Part shown: positions 18,700-21,688 of the stretch, piece by piece
How positions within the stretch are numbered: position 1 is the first letter of the stretch
Layout: each line of letters starts with the position of its first letter
Assembly: GCF_000003605.2 (NCBI RefSeq)
Contig: NW_003123406.1
Coordinates: 685,479 to 707,166, forward strand
Direction of reading: 5' to 3'
DNA length: 21,688 nt
Source of the DNA: Saccoglossus kowalevskii
Taxonomy: Eukaryota; Hemichordata; Enteropneusta; Harrimaniidae
The notes under the pieces: generated by a model
Databases searched by the model: none
What the model was told of the DNA's origin: nothing
The model's input: only the letters and a program-made list of their open reading frames with translations
Position numbers and translations under genes: made by a program

Positions 18700-20000
18700 C
18701 CAGGATCCGAAGTGTTTTCAAAGTCTGTGTTTTACCAAATCACGGGCGTTTGTTGACTAAACTTGAATCATATGGTACATCTTATTCATTGAAGGACTGA
18801 ATTCAGTGGTTTTTGATTGATCGCAAACAAAGTGTTGTGATTGACAGTGAATCATCTCCATGGACTGATGTTTTAAGTGGGACACCCCCCAGGAAAGTGT
18901 GATTGAACCAGTAGTTTTTGTTATTTTCGCCAATGACTTACCTAAATCTGTTGATAGTTCGGCAAATGCATATTTGCCGCTGACACAAATGTATTTTGGC
19001 ACAGTGACAGTGTCTCCGCTAGGTTGCAAGCACATCTTTATAAACTGATTAACTGGTTTTAATGAAATTAAACGTAAAATTATGCACCTATACTAGCCCT
19101 AAGGTAAATTATGAAATTATCATATTTGTACTGACAGCAGATGACATAAACACAATTTTGTTATTACAAGTTATTATCGATATAGAATTAAAGTTTGCAA
19201 TTTATTCACATATCATCAAGAATGATAGGTCTTAACAGATCAACATTTACTACAGTGGATGAAAGTACTGTACACAGGCTTTTACGTCGCTGGCTATAAC
19301 ATTGCGTTTCACTCCCGGAAGGAGGTACGTACTCAGTAGAAAAGCTATTGAGACATGTGCCACCGGAAGGGGCTTCTTTGTGAGCCAAAGTGTATCGATG
19401 GAAAGGTGTCTACGATTTCAGCATTCTGTGATTACTGAAATTATAAATATAAAGCTCAAAAATCACTTGAAAACTTCGTTCAAGACATAAAAAACGTTAA
19501 TTCTGGCCGAAAAATAACTTGATGTGTGATTCATCACTGGTGTAAAAGTCTGAGAAGCGGTGTATATTTTTAGCAAATTGACTGGAAAGGGGTATTTTTT
19601 TTTTTTTTTTTTTTTTACATTTTGGCTGTCTGGAAATACGTAGGGGTGTGTGCTGACGTAAGTACCCGGGCGTTTCACTACACACATTATTGAAATTGAA
19701 ATTGGGCTACTAAGCCAACACCTGAACTTACTGTATGAAGAACGTCTACGCAGACTCAATCAGCCACCACTAGTCTATCGTCTAAGCAGAAAGACGTGAT
19801 TCAAGTTCATGAATGGAATTTACCGTATTGACTCATCAAGTTTGTTCCAACGTGTTACATACACCACCACCAGATAACACAGTCAGCCAAAAAAACATTA
19901 CAAGCGAATAAATAAACTTTTGGAACTCTCTTCCAATTTTAAATAAGCTGTTGATCGTTTTTGGCAAATAGACATCTATACCTCCCTGATGAAGTTTTGA
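18700..20000 (+). pseudogene. Decayed LINE reverse transcriptase, 3' part, interrupted
   Basis: Fragments of a CR1/Jockey-type LINE ORF2 occur in order across frames. NHGRLLTKLESYG comes first (about 18738), then KDxIQWFLIDRKQSVVIDSE and WTDVLSGTP (to about 18888), then ESVIEPVVFVIFANDLPKSV. FAADTNVFWHSDSV follows at 18973, then MIGLNRSTFTTVDESTVHRL at 19222, YEERLRRLNQPPLVYR at about 19740, and DRFWQIDIYTSLMKF to the stop at 19998-20000. It is dead. The motif A FD is replaced (CVLPNH where FDTVNH is usual), motif C FADD reads FAAD, and frameshifts occur at the C6 run (18885-18890) and before FAAD, with several in-frame stops. The 5' end is truncated near 18700, as usual for LINEs. Confidence 0.85.
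19340..19690. mobile_element. Probable insertion inside the LINE remnant, with T22 tract
   Basis: LINE similarity stops after about 19310-19340 and resumes near 19690-19705 (ATKPTPEL, then YEERLRRL). About 350 bp separate regions that normally lie about 60 bp apart. The intervening DNA contains 22 consecutive Ts (19595-19616), which read on the minus strand would be a poly(A) tail. That suggests a retroposed element in minus orientation. No target-site duplication or pol III boxes were found, so the boundaries are approximate. Confidence 0.4.
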
Positions 20001-20282
20001 AGTTTGAACCGGAATTTCTTACGGGAATTGCCTTTCATTCTGTTTTTTCCAACAAATTGTCACTTGTGCCGTAGATGGCGCAGTAGAGCTTATGAATACA
20101 ACTATGCCACAAAACATCGCTTTTGACACCAAATCTAATGGGAAGTATAATCAATTCCAAAGTCTCCCAATTTTATAATTTTTTTGGCTTTCAATTATAT
20201 AAACCAAATAAAAAAACACATAAATTGTCCATGTAATAAAAAACAGTAAATACTGTTAATGCCTCTGTTTTATTTCACTAAC

Positions 20283-20324
20283 TTTTTAGGGACGACATCG
20301 ATCTTTTGACGTCGTCCCTTAAAA
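20283..20324. repeat. Strong hairpin, 14-bp arms
   Basis: tttttagggacgac (20283-20296) pairs with gtcgtcccttaaaa (20311-20324) with one mismatch, around a 14-nt loop. The GC core agggacgac/gtcgtccct is perfect. It may be a transposon tip with a subterminal repeat, or a structured RNA end. It is not a bacterial-type terminator, since the organism is eukaryotic. Confidence 0.8.
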
Positions 20325-20472
20325 GGCCCAGTAGCTGTAATGAAAACGTTTCTAACGGCGTTCTAAATAACTATTTTGGGTTGAAAACTTGTTGCATTTA
20401 TCTTTTAAATTGCTTATCTCCTGTTATAATAAAATTTACATCGATCTCTGTGCGGATACGAATGCGGAGAAA

Positions 20473-20679
20473 ATGCTCACGATCGAACTCAACGCCATAT
20501 TTCTAGGTGGTCTGACTGTATTGACGCTGCAGTTCGGCGTCTTCTACACCGATCTGACGCATATCGCGCTAGGTGTGCCGGGAGTTTGTTCGAAATTTCG
20601 AACGTTTCGAAGTCAATTGTCGATTGCCACGTATTTTACGGATATATTAAATCGTTTCAGAGACCTGTTTACTAAATAA
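20473..20679 (+). other. Orphan 68-codon open frame
   Basis: The frame runs from ATG to TAA and is GC- and CG-richer than its flanks. It encodes MLTIELNAIFLGGLTVLTLQ then FGVFYTDLTHIALGVPGVC, then a basic/aromatic end (RSQLSIATYFTDILNRFRDL). The first half could form a hydrophobic helix. I recognise no family. The codon content looks more protein-like than other short frames here, and it lies about 300 bp from the promoter-like patch at 20.94-21.06 kb. It could also be one coding exon of a larger gene or part of an old mobile element. The preceding in-frame codons (from 20389) have no clear start. Confidence 0.3.
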
Positions 20680-20939
20680 TGATAAATGAAACTTAGAAAG
20701 CTTGTAAGAACAAACTGGGCCCAAATCGCACAAATTGCAATAAGTTTACACTGGTTCGGATGGAGTTCTACGCGTCATTTTATCGCGCTCAAGGACGTTC
20801 TATTTTCGAACTAGTTGATACCGGACAATATTTCACTAAAATATGTGATTCAAAGGCAACCCAAATTGTAAAAAGCAATATCAAGTTCCGCGTATAAACA
20901 CTGTTGTAAAGAGGCGGCGGAGCGGAATTTTAGCCAAAA

Positions 20940-21060
20940 TCGGCTAGTAAGGCGTCATATGACACAGGTTTATGCTGGGACAGCGCTTCCGGTGACGACA
21001 CAACGAAGTACTCGGAATTGCGCACGCGCAAACAATCAGTAATGACGTATGATGGTTTAA
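20940..21060. promoter_or_regulatory. Housekeeping-type promoter patch (ETS, NRF1, CRE)
   Basis: Within 65 bp there are cttccggt (20986-20993; ETS/GABP consensus ACCGGAAG on the minus strand), a perfect palindromic NRF1 site tgcgcacgcgca (21019-21030) and a CRE-type tgacgtat (21043-21050). The local CG density contrasts with the AT-rich flanks. In animals this combination marks TATA-less, often bidirectional promoters of housekeeping genes. No coding exon is identified on either side within the window. A gene starting here would run out of the window to the right, or leftward through 20.5-20.9 kb. Confidence 0.5.
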
Positions 21061-21688
21061 CAAACGGAGGTTAGGGTACGTACAATAAACACTTCACGAT
21101 GTTGATTCAGTGCTTTTAGCGAGCTTATAAAGCATACAGAAGGGCCCGGTACCAAATAATTGAACTAGTTTCAGCTAATAGAACGGAAATAATTGCTATT
21201 CATGTAGAACACGTTTGCAATAAAAAAAACTAGGTCGTTACAGCTAGTGTATCTTTAAAAATTTAAATGTATAATGGGTTTAATCCGAGATAGTGATCTC
21301 ATTATACTGCCTGTACCTTCAGTTAACACTGACCGATGTAATCAACTTTCATAAACAATTATATAATCAGAATCACAGCCATGTTGAAAAATATTCTTTT
21401 TTCTATAAATTCGTAAAATAGTTCGCGCTAGCTTTTGAATATTGCCTCGCGAATATACGCAACAAGACTGAACTTAGATTTTTTTTTATTCTACCTTATT
21501 AGACCACAGGGAGCCCAGGAACTATAATCAACTGTAGTACGCAGTGTCTATGAGCGGGGGGGGGGGGGTTATCGGCTGGTATCTAGTGTAAGAAATAGAC
21601 AAGGGATGAAGGCTCCAGCCAGCTCACATTTTTTAAACTCGAAAAAACAGACGAAAAGAATGAAAAATAAAATCTGAAAAAAATACCA
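21061..21688. other. Unassigned stretch to window end
   Basis: AT-rich, with no coding frame of note and a G13 homopolymer at 21556-21568. It could be the 5' UTR or first intron of a gene driven by the promoter patch at 20.94-21.06 kb, but nothing confirms that. Confidence 0.4.

Noticed and set aside
19463-19759. 98-codon minus frame containing KKKKKKKK.
   Set aside because: It is a translation of the T22 tract inside a mobile-element insertion.

Overview
This is AT-rich animal (metazoan) DNA with large introns. It holds seven exons of one recognisable gene on the + strand, a TGF-beta/BMP type I receptor of the ALK2/ACVR1/Saxophone class. The gene family, the GT-AG introns, a tRNA-derived SINE, TA-flanked MITEs and dead LINE fragments all fit an invertebrate such as a mollusc, brachiopod or related lophotrochozoan. 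The exact phylum cannot be read from the sequence.

Layout. 1-340: end of a decayed LINE on the minus strand. 338-1889: non-coding, probably the intron before the first visible receptor exon. 1890-8156: seven coding exons giving 497 codons. They encode the ten-cysteine extracellular domain, one membrane helix, the GS box and a complete kinase. Only the signal-peptide exon is missing, upstream or unrecognised. The introns carry a complete SINE with an 11-bp target-site duplication, a (TA)20 tract and a 212-bp MITE. 8157 to about 12.33 kb: likely long 3' UTR or flank, with a higher-order degenerate repeat just after the stop codon, a second 211-bp MITE of the same family, and a good poly(A) site at 12296-12342.

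12.33-14.9 kb is non-coding and holds a perfect 82-bp tandem duplication. 14.98-15.26 kb is CpG-richer and promoter-like (CRE, CCAAT and ETS motifs), followed by a small GC-rich inverted-repeat element. 15.4-18.7 kb has only short orphan ORFs of unknown meaning. 18.7-20.0 kb is a decayed LINE reverse transcriptase on the + strand with ruined catalytic motifs and an insertion. 20.28-20.32 kb is a strong hairpin. 20.47-20.68 kb is an orphan 68-codon ORF. 20.94-21.06 kb has ETS, NRF1 and CRE motifs typical of a housekeeping promoter.

The receptor would sit in the plasma membrane, pair with a type II receptor, bind BMP/activin-type ligands and phosphorylate Smad1/5/8-type R-Smads. Everything else looks like repeats, regulatory DNA or unassigned ORFs. 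I did not find a convincing undescribed system. The best leads are the 3' UTR higher-order repeat, the paired MITEs, and the two promoter-like patches with no identified gene.
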